From Oasisia sp. SBJ-2009 (Eukaryota; Annelida; Polychaeta; Sabellida; Siboglinidae), in contig OZ024867.1 in assembly GCA_964017155.1 (NCBI GenBank), positions 9,301,525 through 9,365,524 on the forward strand: 64,000 bases of DNA, read 5' to 3'. The position numbers and the translations under genes are program-made. Below the pieces are notes generated by a model that had not been told where the DNA came from, did not search any database, and worked only from the letters and a program-made list of their open reading frames with translations. Positions 1 through 10,014 of the stretch are shown one piece after another (the stretch's first letter is position 1; each line of letters starts with the position of its first letter).

Positions 1-221
1 AATACGATATACGTGACGTCACAATGTAACGTTCGGCATAAATCAGTGCGCCGAATACACTGGGCGCAGACGTATGGGCTAAACATAATAATAAACATAT
101 TTTAACCACACACCTTTTCCTCTCTTGATAGTAGTGTATACAATAATTTGATAATGCTAAGCCATGCTAGCATTTTCTTAAACGGATATTATGCAAAGTG
201 TTGCCATTGCCTATTATATCA

Positions 222-350
222 CCATCGCCACCGCCACCGCCACCGCCACCGCCACCGCCACCGCCACCGCCACCGCCACCGCCACCGCCACCGCCACCGC
301 CACCGCCACCGCCACCGCCACCGCCACCGCCACCGCCACCGCCACCACCA
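222..350. repeat. Hexanucleotide microsatellite (CCACCG)n
   Basis: About 21 almost perfect copies of a CCACCG hexamer. All three plus-strand frames stay open through it and would give poly-Pro, (AT)n or (HR)n peptides. This is a property of the repeat and not evidence of a gene. Confidence 0.97.
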
Positions 351-357
351 CTTTTGT

Positions 358-500
358 GTTTATTTCAAGTACATTTATATACTTGAACTTCAAGTACAGT
401 TTTCAGAAAGTATTTTATTTTACCTGAGTAGCTTTTTCCAGAGTTACTTTTACTTTTACTCAAGTTCAAAGTAAATGTACTTGTTACCACTCTGGAATGG
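358..500. mobile_element. hAT MITE-like fragment
   Basis: This stretch is rich in ACTTTTACTT and CAAGTA words and resembles, in inverse orientation, the terminal part of the complete hAT MITE at 52696-54120. No TIR end or target duplication is visible here, so it is a decayed, partial or related copy. Confidence 0.35.
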
Positions 501-509
501 GGATTCTAT

Positions 510-1250
510 CTATGGGATGGTGTACGTAAAATTGTTACTTGGTGATAGGTACAAATGGCAGGTGTTTGCGTGTCCCCCATCTAGCATACATATTGCATGT
601 GAGAGCAGAAATTCCCAAAAATAAACAAATATGCACAACAGCCATTGCTGTGACAATAGTTTGTGTGTCATAGAACCTGCATTTTTGAACAGAAACAGGA
701 ATTCTCTGCTGCAGCAAAGAAATGCTTTGGACACGATGAAGCGCTGTCCTGTATATTAAAAAAATTATCATTTAATAACATGAGATAAAGGTAATTGTAA
801 TTACTCACCATTAGGTAAGTTGTCAGCCTGAACTGATGTAGTGCTTTCATCCACTTGAGTCTGTGCATCTCTCACTGTGCCCACAGATGTGACATTCTAT
901 TGTTGATTGCTCACTGAGGTGAATCAACTGGTTAGTGCTGTGGTTGACAGTGGGCGAAAGTTGTCCTTTTGATGAGATGACAGCCTCGCCATGGATGGAT
1001 TGGCAGTGTCACACAGACACCTTGCATGTCATACGGGTATGTATGGTTACCTGCTGATCTCTCACTGTGAATACACATATTCACTAGCCTTCTTGTTCCG
1101 CTTGACAGCAGCTTTTTTGTTTTAATCACTAGTCTGTCTAGCTGCCCCTTCCTATGTTTCTCTCCGTGCATTTGCCCTCATCTCAACAGTAGCCTCTCTC
1201 TGCCATCTGCTGACACGGATGGATTCAAATCACTTTCTTTTGTTGTACAG
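510..1250. other. No gene recognised
   Basis: Only short open frames are present. On the minus strand a stretch around 930-1170 could be a decayed downstream part of the VTDGDA-family pseudogene at 1700-3640, but I could not find a convincing motif. Confidence 0.4.
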
Positions 1251-1255
1251 TATAT

Positions 1256-1592
1256 GTATGTAAAAGTAAAGGCAAATTCTTATATTGCGCAGTATCCAGT
1301 CCTCAGGACCATTCAAAGCGCTTTAAACTTTACTTCCCTGACAGACCTGTTCACTCAGACACCATCTCGACTTCTCTGGGAAGCATCCAGTCACATGCTA
1401 CAATTATTGCGCGAAGGCTGCTCGTACACATATCCACCACTGTCTATAGCCAAGTACTGAGTGAAATGGAGCAATGTAGAGTGAAAAAACTTGCCCAAGG
1501 TTTTAACACCGCAGCTCAGGATTCGAACCCGGGTTCTCGTAGTCAAGAGTCCGAAGCTCTACCCCTGAGCCATTGCGCTCTACATGTGCATG
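1256..1592 (-). mobile_element. tRNA-Lys-derived SINE
   Basis: Reading the minus strand, the 5' part (about 1509-1590) is tRNA-like. It has an A box (TGGCTCAGGGGTAGAGC), an anticodon loop consistent with Lys-CTT, and a B box (GGGTTCGAATCC). The 3' half of the acceptor stem does not pair, so it is not a functional tRNA gene. The body continues for about 240 bp and ends with a GCGCAATATAAG motif of the kind found at L2-like retroelement 3' ends. The A and B boxes would form an internal RNA polymerase III promoter. It lies downstream of, or within, the broken VTDGDA gene on the same strand. Confidence 0.8.
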
Positions 1593-1699
1593 TATATGCA
1601 ATGGTACAGCGCCCCACGCTGTATCTGCCTTGTGGCTTTTGCAATATGGCCTCCTTTGCTAACAGGAGCCTTGCTTGACTCTAGTGTTCTCAGGATGGA

Positions 1700-2219
1700 G
1701 ACCCCTGTGCCATAGTTCAGCCGGTCAATGGCCCGTGACAGTGTGTGAAAAGTTCACATTCTTTGGTAACGCCGCAGATAAGCTGTGGTTCAGAAACCCT
1801 TCTGCTATCACCAGCATGCATATTGAGCATTTCCCTGTGGACTCTGTGGCAGGGAGTCTTCATATCTGGTAAGAACTTTTCCTTTGTTCTCTTCTGATCA
1901 CTGCTGTCGATCCAGGAAACATGCCAGGGTGGAATTTTGCTTTTGTGGTATTTCAAAACAGGTCTTGTTCCAGGTGAGTTCTGTCAGCTTCATGCTCAAT
2001 TTCACACAATGCACCAGTGAGCATCCCCATCTGTTACTACATATCTGATCCCAGTATTCTGTGCTGCAAGTTCCCTTCCAATGCCCATCCCTGCCACATC
2101 TTCTGACAGAGGTTCGTCAGCTGGCAGTATCGCAGTGCAGTTTGTTTGACCTGGACAGGTCACATTCAAACCTCGTCTCCGAATCACATCAAAGCACCCA
2201 TAGCACATTGTTTGTTCTG
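1700..2219 (-). pseudogene. VTDGDA-family transposase-like gene, downstream half
   Basis: Minus-strand translation shows RRRGLNVTCPGQTNCTA, then PLSEDVAGMGIGRELA, the hallmark RYVVTDGDA, then a stretch with EADRTHLEQ and FHPGMFPGSTAV. I recognise this as a multicopy metazoan protein family with a Cys-rich N-terminus and a VTDGDA acidic motif, probably transposase-related (possibly MULE-like; this is recall and not a search). The frame breaks at about 2180, near 2010 and near 1900, and there are internal stops, so it is dead. The upstream half is at 2940-3640, and the two are separated by a retrotransposon 3' end on the opposite strand at 2220-2932. Confidence 0.6.
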
Positions 2220-2932
2220 TATGCTTATAACTGTTCCGTGGGTGTTAAACTACATCTGTTTCATGCGTATTGTTGTACAACTTATTGCTGCCAATTATGG
2301 GTTACCTTTAATAAGGGCTCTTATTTGAAAGCTAAAGTTGCTTACAACAATATGCATAGATGGATTTTGGGATATAGCCGACGGGACAGTGCGAGTGGCA
2401 TGTTTGCTAGTAATGCTATAGATACATTTGACGCCCTACTGCGTAAGAACATATATGGTTTAAAAAAACTCATTTTTAACATAAATAACGACTTGATTAG
2501 GGTTATGTACAATTGTTATGAAATAGTAAGTGGCCCAATGTGGATTAGCTGGGCCAATTCGTTATACACGGTTAATCTGTAAGATAGTCATCATGTCTCG
2601 CATATGACTTTATTATTATTTATTTATTATTATTATTATATATATTTTTAAAGTCAGTAAGTTGTTTATATAACTGACTTTCCAAACGGCGTTTATTTAC
2701 CTGAATTAATTGCATATTTATTATACAATCACATCCTGTATATTGCTAATTATTATTTTTTATTATTTTTGTTTATACAATTTTACACTTATCTAACTTA
2801 TAACTTTATATATTTTTATCTATTGATTTTTTAGCATATTTGAAGTGTTATATCTACGTAGATGTGCTAATGTATGTACCAATTGTATATGGGTTTTTAC
2901 CTGAAATAAATGTATTCGTATTCGTATAACTA
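2220..2932 (+). mobile_element. 5'-truncated non-LTR retrotransposon (RT C-terminus and 3' UTR)
   Basis: The frame ending at 2582 encodes the tail of a non-LTR reverse transcriptase polyprotein: CSVGVKLHLFHAYC, KVAYNNMHRWILG, then SASGMFASNAIDTFDALLRK. These are typical of the region after the RT domain in CR1/RTE-like elements. About 350 bp of AT-rich 3' UTR follow, ending AATAAATGTATTCGTATTCGTAT, a short pentamer-type tail. The element splits a minus-strand pseudogene. The flanks rejoin the reading (VTVTL ... QNKQCAMG), which sets the insertion at about 2220-2932 (~0.7 kb, severely 5' truncated). Confidence 0.75.
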
Positions 2933-2939
2933 CAATGTC

Positions 2940-3640
2940 ACTGTGACCCGATTGTTTTCTACAGCAACAGCAATGGCCTGACTTGCGTTTTGCCCTGCGT
3001 GGTAGGCACCTGTGATCGTTGCTGAATTGTACTGGGAGTCCATCACAATATTTATTGGTGCATATTCAGGAAGGCTACGCTTAACACTTTCTCATTTCTT
3101 TGCTAAATCTGCCAATATCATAGTCGCTGTCGCAGCTGCAACTTTGTTTGCTGTTCTCTGCATAACTCTGCGATTCGGCACGGATAAATTCAGGCAAGTA
3201 AGAATTACAAGCCCTTTTACATTGCCTGTGGTCAATTCTTGAAGTCCTACCTACTTAGTACATACCAACATTCGGTGCTGATGGCTTCCGATCTCGCCTT
3301 CCCATCTCGATTTCATTGTACAGCTTATACAGACTGGACGTGAATTCGCATTTTCTGCAGTGGAGCGCACACGGCCAACACAACCCGACCTCTACCTCTC
3401 GGCAAATGGTAAATTCAGGAATGGAATCTTTGCTGGTTGAATGCTGCTGTATTCACTCACTGCATCTTCCCCTTCTCGTGAAGGCGCATCTCCTCACAAC
3501 TGGTATTTGATCTCAGATAGGATGACAGTAACTCATCGTCGTCATTATGGTGTTTGTTCTCATGAGGCCATCTGGTGTCACTTTTGTCACTCGTTCGACC
3601 TCGGCTTCAGTGAGTCTTGGCATCCAACCAGCTAAGCTCT
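2940..3640 (-). pseudogene. VTDGDA-family transposase-like gene, upstream half
   Basis: Minus-strand translation gives CALHCRKCEFTS, MGRRGRKPSAPNVG, QRTANKVAAATATM and then NIVMDSQYNSATITGAYH followed by AGQNASQAIAVAVENN. The order matches the N-terminal and middle parts of the same protein family as 1700-2219: a CxxC zinc-binding module, a GRRGRK basic patch, and a conserved QNASQA motif. Frames change near 3310 and 3240 and there are in-frame stops, so it is a relic. It is cut at 2933 by the retrotransposon insertion. Confidence 0.6.
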
Positions 3641-3644
3641 CTCC

Positions 3645-4090
3645 ATAATAATAATTTTGATTTGTTAAGCGCCATATATCCGGAAATGTTTTCGCTCAGA
3701 GGTGCATAAAATACATTGTAACACACACATATTTTAAATATTCATAATCATTTTAAACTTGCAAGTATAGACGAAATGTTAAATGATAATAAAATAGATA
3801 ATTAAATAGGGCTTCCAAAAATCCTAGTTCATAAGCTAAACTTATCAGCAATAAATAGATAAAATAAAATAATAAATAAATAATAAAATATACTAATAAC
3901 TTTATAATAAAGTAAGTACAAAATGTAATTATAGTTAAAATAGAGCCTTAAAAAGATATGTCTTTAAGTTTGACTTAAAAAGTTCAAGTGAGTCTATTAG
4001 GCGTAGACTGGCCGGTAGATCGTTCCACATCTTCCTGCACAACATTCGCAGCCCTTGCACTGATTCGCGTCCTCGTCATGTATCCAGCAT
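3645..4090 (-). mobile_element. L2-type retrotransposon 3' end
   Basis: The minus strand encodes a typical C-terminus of an L2/CR1-like polyprotein: MWNDLPASLRLIDSLELFK, then SNLKTYLFKALF and a stop. An AT-rich 3' UTR of about 290 bp follows, ending with a GGCGCTTAACAAATCAAAATT motif and a short ATT-trinucleotide tail near 3650. The 5' part is missing, which is the usual truncation of target-primed reverse transcription. Confidence 0.75.
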
Positions 4091-4099
4091 GGCCCGTCC

Positions 4100-4594
4100 G
4101 AAAACCACATTTTCTATCATTCTTGGGGTTCAAGGGTGGCCTTATGTTACCAGACACATGACACATGATCACAGTCGTTACCAAGGCAACAGAATATTCA
4201 AACTGGGCTCAACAGAGATGTCTACTGTAACGACATACTAATGCTAACCCTAATACGGATACCTCAGATTAAGAGATGGGGATACATGTTTTCCTCCAGG
4301 CTAGCCATTGGCTGCAGCCATAATGCCATGTATATTTGAACTGTGATGACTTACAACCCTCACCCTCTCAAATAAGTCAGACTTGGGGTTTCTGGCCAGC
4401 TGGGCAAGACTTGTAGAGGGAAACTAACAACACAGGCCAGTATCCTGGTGGCTGCCTTTCACACGTACCTGTATGCAATGGGAAACCAGGATGTTGTAAA
4501 ATGTTGTGATGTGACATTTATTGTGTACGCAAAAAATGCTGTTCGTTTCACACTGACTATAATTCAAGAATTTATGAAAATGTTCATCAAGTTG
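4100..4594. other. No gene recognised
   Basis: I see no supported coding region, RNA gene or repeat here. Confidence 0.4.
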
Positions 4595-4597
4595 GCA

Positions 4598-4918
4598 GTA
4601 TATTATTCCAGACAAATTTCATAATTACACAACTAGCAATGTCCTACTTACTTCTATGTTTCGACCACCATCAGCGGCCTTCTTCAGGAACTGAATGTTC
4701 AGTGGTCATTGCTCGCAAGATGGCGTGACTGTCCACACGTGATTTAGTCTGTAGCCCCCTTGTCTCTGTTCATAGTTGGTTCCGTCTTCCTAATCCAGAT
4801 GGCTTCTTTTGTCCAACGCGCACACCTGTTCGTCTCTATCCACCGATGGTGGTCGAAACGTAGAAGTAAGTAGAATATTGCTAGTTGTGTAATTATGAAA
4901 TTTGTTTGGAATATAATT
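4598..4918 (-). mobile_element. Penelope-like element 3' end within ~75-bp inverted repeats
   Basis: The minus strand encodes TKEAIWIRKTEPTMNRDKG, with a frameshift before LNHVW. This matches the C-terminal end of the GIY-YIG endonuclease region of Penelope-like elements. It is followed by the characteristic ...GGTCGAAAC... sequence. The two ends (about 4600-4675 and 4846-4918) are inverted copies of each other, each containing AATTACACAACTAGCAAT in one orientation and its complement in the other. Penelope-like elements are known to carry such pLTR repeats in direct or inverted orientation. This is a short, dead copy. Confidence 0.65.
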
Positions 4919-5810
4919 GATGAAGCAGAGAAGTCCCTTTAAGAACAGATGTCATCTTAAAACAGAAGGCCAAGATATAATGAAAAAGACAGCATATTGG
5001 ACAACAAATTGTAATGTTAAAATTGCACTATATCTGTCAAAGGAGATGCTTTCAATGTCGGTTGAGTGTATCTGGTGAGGCAGTGACACTAGAATTTGTA
5101 TATCTATAACAGTAACTGATGCACGGGTCAGAAATCTTGTCAATTTGCATTATACATGGCACATTGTAGTTTGATCCCCACTAGTGTATGCTTGAAAGAC
5201 ATCTCGATTGATATTCAATGTATCATTCACAATTTCCATAGACCATTTACTGGGATATAGTCATTGCTTCAATGCTATATCATTTTTGTGAAGATTTGAG
5301 GCATTCAGCGAATCTATTTGAAATAAGACCACAATAAGGTGTTCGTCCGCCATTAGCCAAAATAATAGAATCTGAATTGTTGTGATTCTTTGTTAATTCC
5401 AATGCTTGCATGCATGCCGGTGTTTCTACAAAGGATGCAGGCTTTGCCATTCAACATGTGCAAGTTGAAACTCACCTGAGATTCAACAGCTCAACGCATG
5501 TTGAATGCGAGTTGAATGAGTGAGTTGAACGCTGGTTGAATGCAGGTCCAAAATCATGGAAACATGTCGGTAACCTGGGGTACTGAAACTGCTCTGATTA
5601 TCAGCGCCCCCTGGTGTGTGAGGATGTCTAATATTTCCCTCTGGATTATTTGTATCTTTTGTATTGTATTCACATTCCGACATGACCAGTGGACCCAGTG
5701 ACATGACTGAGAACTGAGACGGTACAGTTTAAATAATAAAACAAATATGCCTCCTATAAGACAGTGCGAGTGACTGGTAGTATTCTCCTTCATGTCTGGT
5801 GTATTTGCAG
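4919..5810. other. No gene recognised
   Basis: A short patch of GTTGAA-rich degenerate repeats lies at 5455-5545. Otherwise I see no supported feature. Confidence 0.4.
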
Positions 5811-5908
5811 TGTGTCAGTGTGACCACCGTGACACTGTCAACAATCAAACCTGTGTGACAAGGAGACAGGAATTCAACACAGAAGGTCTGGACTGTGGCC
5901 AGTGTAAG
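5811..5908 (+). CDS. Candidate cysteine-rich (EGF/laminin-type) exon
   Basis: The segment follows a good acceptor (GTATTTGCAG) and ends at a good donor (AAG|GTGGGT). One frame reads CQCDHRD ... QTC ... GLDCGQCK, with Cys spacing like a laminin-type EGF module as found in attractin/MEGF8-class extracellular proteins. It could be a real exon of a host gene or a chance open frame. The neighbouring exon-like stretch at 6315 has a similar composition but does not join in phase. Confidence 0.3.
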
Positions 5909-6314
5909 GTGGGTGGATTATCTTGGCCATTAAACAGTTAAGACCAAGATTATTTTGGTAACTGTTGCTACAGAGGTTGATGCACATGTACAAGCTGGAG
6001 TGAGAGACATCCAGTTTGACACTTAATCCTCCTAGGCCCAGAACGTGATATACGAGTGACTGATGAGGACTAACGCAGGAAGTGCACATATTAACCCCCA
6101 CGAAGCCCACTAAAAACCACCAACTACACCTAACTTGTGCTCATGAAAGCTTCCAACCCCACCACGTTGAAGCAGAATGAGGGAAGATGTACACACCCAA
6201 ATATGTCCATTGAATGTGCAAAATACTGTGCTATGAACAAGCAATTGTTCAAGCAAAAAACATAATTGTGTGTATTCACCCATGGTTTAAAAAAATAAAT
6301 TATTGTGTTTATAG

Positions 6315-6431
6315 ATTGTGACTGTCATGGTCACGCTTGTGTCACTACAACTGCACAAGTCCAACCACTGGTGACAAATGTCAGTTCTGTGAGATACTAC
6401 AGGGTGAAAACTGGATAGGCAAAGGAAATTA
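6315..6431 (+). pseudogene. Candidate EGF-like exon remnant with frameshift
   Basis: After an acceptor-like TTTATAG, one frame reads CDCHGHAC. A one-base shift continues as CHYNCTSPTTGDKCQFCE. Together they have the CxCxGHA...C...TTGxxCxxC pattern of laminin-type EGF modules. The frameshift and the absence of a clear donor suggest a decayed exon. Confidence 0.35.
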
Positions 6432-6638
6432 ATCAATGCGGGTTGCTGAATGTACAGGTAAGTCGAGTATATGTCCAAGAGAAGATATTCCAAGTTATGA
6501 AAGTTGTCCACACACTAGTAGATGTAAAATGTAGTTGCATTTATAGTTACCTAATATTTGACCATATTGAATATTATCACCCCCCTGTGTTTTCTCACAA
6601 AATGTGGTACCCGGTAATCAGAATCCATGTTCATTACC

Positions 6639-6772
6639 CGGGGTGTCATGTAATGAAGTAAAACCACTTTGTTACTCTACTTGAGTTTTTTCTTCAAGTA
6701 ACTGGAAGTAATGAAGTAAGATTTCAACTAACTACTTTTACTTGTAACGAAGTAGTTTTATTTGCTGTAACA
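6639..6772. mobile_element. Truncated hAT MITE end
   Basis: The sequence beginning GGGGTGTCATGTAA and running through ATTTCAACTAACTACTTTTA matches the inverted right end of the complete MITE at 52696-54120. Only the terminal ~130 bp are present, so it is a truncated copy of the same family. Confidence 0.7.
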
Positions 6773-6861
6773 CAATGTATTTGGTGCGCTTTGTGTCGCA
6801 CTAGGAGTGAGTCGGACGCCTGAGCCAAAGGATCGTACCTTGGAAATGGAAGCGATGGCTG

Positions 6862-7247
6862 CCATCTGAGGGCCATACCATCTGAGGGCCATACCATCTG
6901 AGGGCCATACCATCTGAGGGCCATACCATCTGAGGGCCATACAATCTGAGGGCCATACCATCTGAGGGCCATACCATCTGAGGGCCATACCATCTGAGGG
7001 CCATACCATCTGAGGGCCATACCATCTGAGGGCCATACCATCTGAGGGCCATACCATCTGAGGGCCATACCATCTGAGGGCCATACCATCTGAGGGCCAT
7101 ACCATCTGAGGGCCATACCATCTGAGGGCCATACCATCTGAGGGCCATACCATCTGAGGGCCATACCATCTGAGGGCCATACCATCTGAGGGCCATACCA
7201 TCTGAGGGCCATACCATCTGAGGGCCATACCATCTGAGGGCCATACA
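6862..7247. repeat. 16-bp minisatellite
   Basis: About 24 nearly identical copies of CCATCTGAGGGCCATA. One copy has an A in place of C. Because 16 is not a multiple of 3 and no stop occurs on the minus strand, three overlapping minus-strand frames of 150-180 codons stay open. They cycle through a 16-residue peptide and are not supported as genes. Confidence 0.97.
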
Positions 7248-7437
7248 CTGCACGAACATCAACCACAAATTACACCAGGAATTTCCTGACCGCACCCTAG
7301 AAGCGATCAAAGGTATGCGAAGTGATTGAAGGCTGCCCAAGTACAGAGCGTTACTTGGCCGTTCGGTGGTGCCGCTAGCAGTGGCCTCAGTCGAGATTCC
7401 ACCCAGCTAGGAAGTAGAAAGAGGGGCCAGTTCCCAG

Positions 7438-8850
7438 GTGGAAAGTCTGTTGGGTTCCCCGCCGTCCCCTGCTTCGCCAGACATGATACAAACTAATGTG
7501 ATCCGGACTCCCGATGTACCAAGTGAAGAGAGGAGTGAAGAGACCAGAAGTGAAGAAGATCATGTAAGGGAAGTTTTAGACTTCTCCACCGAGGCGCGTC
7601 CGTCGTGTAATCCCCAGTCGGAAGACTCGAGTCAACCCTCTGGGGACGATGGTGGAAGGTCGCCAAACCTTTTTGATTCTGCTGAATCATTTACCCTATA
7701 CAGAGGTGAACTGTGTGAAGTGTTATTACAAGCGCAGGATTGTTTTGTTGGGCTGGACGCCACAGAGTTCATCGAATTCAAACCCGATCAGTTGAGTCAG
7801 ATGCACAAATTAAACATCGACAAGGAATACACTTGTTAGATACAAAACGAGCTCAGAACGGGCGGGTCACGGAAGGGGCCGTACCGGAGGGCAAGACGCT
7901 GGGCCGAGGGACGGTGAAGCCACTGGCCCGGCTGAACCCATGGGGCGAAGAAAGCGGAGAAGAAAAGTGTATCACACTAACCGAACCGAGTGTGCCCACA
8001 AAGTCCTGAGCGGTGAGTGGGAAGAAGGTGTGGCACCTACACTCCCTCTAGAACACCAGGTTTGGATCTGGAGTGAGGTGTTTGGAACACCTCCCACAAT
8101 GATGAGTGCACCACCGAGCCTCAGGGCCGTGTGATGTGGGACCTTGTGAAACCGATTCGGTTGGAGGAGATTCTGGCGACCCTGCAGAAGTCCAAGGATG
8201 GGGCAGCAGGGATTGACCGAATCTCCCGTGACGATATACGTAAACTTCAAGCGCACTTCGACCTGTGGGTGTACGCCTGTTACCAGCCGGCTGAATTCCC
8301 ACACAGCTGAACCATCTTAATTCCGAAGGTGACAGTTCCCGTGGCCCCGGAGGAGTTCCGTCCCACCGCGATCTCCTCCGTTGTATCCCGAGTCTTCCAT
8401 CGACTCCTGCCAGCTTATCTCAAGTCTTGGCGTTCCAGTCCAGACAAAGGGCCTTTGTTAAAGGTGACGGCCAAGCCGATAATGTCTTTTTACTGAGATC
8501 TCAAATCAGAGACAAGTGTGAGGAATTAAAGCCTCTATGTGTAGCCTTTCTCGATGTGAGAAAGGCCTTAGATACAGTATCCCACGCTACGCTAGTGAAA
8601 ACCGCTATAAGGATGTGAATTCCCATGCCTTTCATTTCGTAGTTACGGAACCTGTACACAGGTGCCACCATGTCCCTTCATGTTGAAGGACGTTTCAGCG
8701 AGCCCCTCCAGCAGAATAGGGGAGTCAAGCAAGGAGATCCGTTGTCTCCATTATTATTCAACTGTGTTATCGACTGGGCCCTGGATGCCCTGGACCTAGT
8801 GATCGGCCTGACCATAGGGAAGTCTCAGATCAAATTGAAATTGCGGCTGT
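7438..8850 (+). pseudogene. R2-like non-LTR retrotransposon fragment
   Basis: Three plus-strand frames together resemble an R2-clade ORF. An acidic leader (7438-7839) is followed by a basic RRKRRRKVY patch and KVLSGEWEEGVAP (about 7940-8030). The RT core comes next: KSKDGAAGIDRIS (~8190), AFLDVRKALDTVSHAT (~8545) and GVKQGDPLSPLLFN (~8725). The GxxQGDPLSP block and R2-like wording distinguish it from the CR1/L2 elements elsewhere in the window. Stops and frameshifts at about 8310, 8450 and 8620 kill it. The YADD box and C-terminal endonuclease are absent, and the sequence runs into a minisatellite at 8855. Confidence 0.65.
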
Positions 8851-8854
8851 GTAT

Positions 8855-9105
8855 TAGCCGGAATATGAGGTGGCTGGTTGTTGCAGCGGTTGTTGCAGTG
8901 TATGAGGAGATGAGTGGGAAGTGGCTGGTTGTTGCAGTGGTTGTTGTTGGTTGTTGCAGCATATTAGCCGGATGAGTGGGAGGTGGCTAGTTGTTGCAGT
9001 GGTTGTTGTCAGTTGTTGTAGTGGTTGTTGTTGGTTGTTGCAGCATATTAGCCAGATGAGTAGGAGGTGGCTGGTTGTTGCAGTGGTTGTTGTTGGTTGT
9101 TGCAG
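8855..9105. repeat. GTTG-rich minisatellite built from an exon boundary
   Basis: Degenerate tandem units (about 60-75 bp) contain GGTTGTTGCAG followed by a variable ATATTAGCCGGATGAG and then TGGGAGGTGGCT. The last unit passes directly into the first kinase exon, whose start reads CGTATGAGCTGGGAGGTGGC. The array therefore appears to have expanded from the splice acceptor and first ~15 bp of that exon, and it now provides several decoy acceptor-like TTGCAG sites. Confidence 0.75.
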
Positions 9106-9240
9106 CGTATGAGCTGGGAGGTGGCGCAGGATAACATCAAGTTGCTGTCGGAGCTGGGACAGGGCTCCTTTGGGATGGTGTACGAGGGGACAGCCCGCAA
9201 TATCAAGGACCAGGCAGCCATTGTCATGGTCGCAGTCAAG
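9106..9240 (+). CDS. Insulin-receptor-like kinase, ATP-binding-loop exon
   Basis: The exon reads [20 protein letters not shown], then MVYEGTARN, then VMVAVK at the end. It contains the glycine-rich loop ([11 protein letters not shown]) and the VAVK lysine of a tyrosine kinase N-lobe. The wording is specific to the insulin/IGF receptor family, a membrane receptor that autophosphorylates and activates PI3K and MAPK signalling. The acceptor is TTGTTGCAG at 9097-9105. The donor is GC-type (AAG|GCAAGT), which is the consensus for rare GC-AG introns. It joins in phase 0 to the exon at 9655. No upstream receptor exons (ligand-binding or transmembrane) are recognisable. Confidence 0.8.
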
Positions 9241-9654
9241 GCAAGTAACAGTCCACTTAATACTTCCTTGTCTTGTGTGTATATGTGACGAGAAAGAGGT
9301 CACGGGAATAGTCTTCATGTCATCAGCGATATTGGTATTATTCATTGAACATATCGGTGTATCTTTTTGTGTCGTGAAAGATCTCGATACACTATTATAA
9401 CTTGATTACATTAAAAATATAAATGTAAATGTTTAAGCCATTACACGTATCAGGGTATGTCTTTTGTAACACACAAATATCAAGTCCGATCTTTGTATCA
9501 TCAAAAATATCTGTCATTAAATATGTCAGTGTAAGTCTTGTGTTGTCAGCAATCTCAATATAACTCTTCATGCCATCAAAACGTTCACATCACAAGTGTT
9601 CATGTCAGCTGTATCATGGATGTGTTTTTCATTACATGTTTCTCTCTTTTTCAG

Positions 9655-9692
9655 ACTGTAAATGATAATGCACCAGCAAATGATAGACTCAG
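9655..9692 (+). pseudogene. Insulin-receptor-like kinase, truncated second N-lobe exon
   Basis: After the acceptor TCTCTTTTTCAG the frame reads TVNDNAPANDRL, directly continuing VAVK from 9240 as expected for the insulin-receptor family. The helix-C part that should follow (an EFLxEA-type block) is missing. From about 9693 the sequence becomes CACACA-rich and the frame runs to a stop at 9744. The conserved helix-C glutamate is therefore absent, so the exon is damaged or the region is deleted or misassembled. Confidence 0.65.
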
Positions 9693-9882
9693 CACCCACA
9701 CACATACATATGAATACAAACATGTGTCAATTAAAGTGCAGTGATCCTGTCAGTATTTAGTTAGCAATGTCGTGGTATACATGGATGTGATTGCAATAAA
9801 AACAACTGTAAACAAGTTCCATATTCACTAATTTATTAAAGAAGAATGGGCCATATCTACAGTGTGGTGTGCTTGGTTTTAG

Positions 9883-10014
9883 GGCCTTCGGCTGCAGCCA
9901 CGTGGTTAAGTTATTGGGCTGGTGTCAAAAGGCCAGCCAACATAAGTGATCATGGAATTGATGTCTGATGGCGACTTGAAACACTTCCTTCAAATGCGTC
10001 GACCTGACAGTGAG
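9883..10014 (+). pseudogene. Insulin-receptor-like kinase, hinge-region exon with frameshift
   Basis: The acceptor GGTTTTAG precedes AFGCSHVVKLLGWCQKASQ. After a one-base frame change near 9945 the reading is VIMELMSDGDLKHFLQ and MRRPDSE, and the exon ends at the donor GAG|GTAGGA. This covers beta strands 4-5, the hinge (VIMELM) and helix D of an insulin-receptor-type kinase. The frameshift is either a real inactivating mutation or a single sequencing error. It is collinear with the exons at 9106 and 9655. Confidence 0.7.

Noticed and set aside
148..474. Open frames of poly-His/Arg, Ala/Thr and Pro through the hexanucleotide repeat
   Set aside because: They are consequences of the CCACCG repeat in three frames, with no flanking coding signal.
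1509..1590. Functional tRNA-Lys gene
   Set aside because: A and B boxes are good but the acceptor stem does not pair and a SINE body follows.
6724..7340. Minus-strand frames of 156-180 codons with a MVWPSDGMALRWYGPQ cycle
   Set aside because: A 16-bp repeat lacking stops on one strand opens all three frames; there is no domain or splice context.
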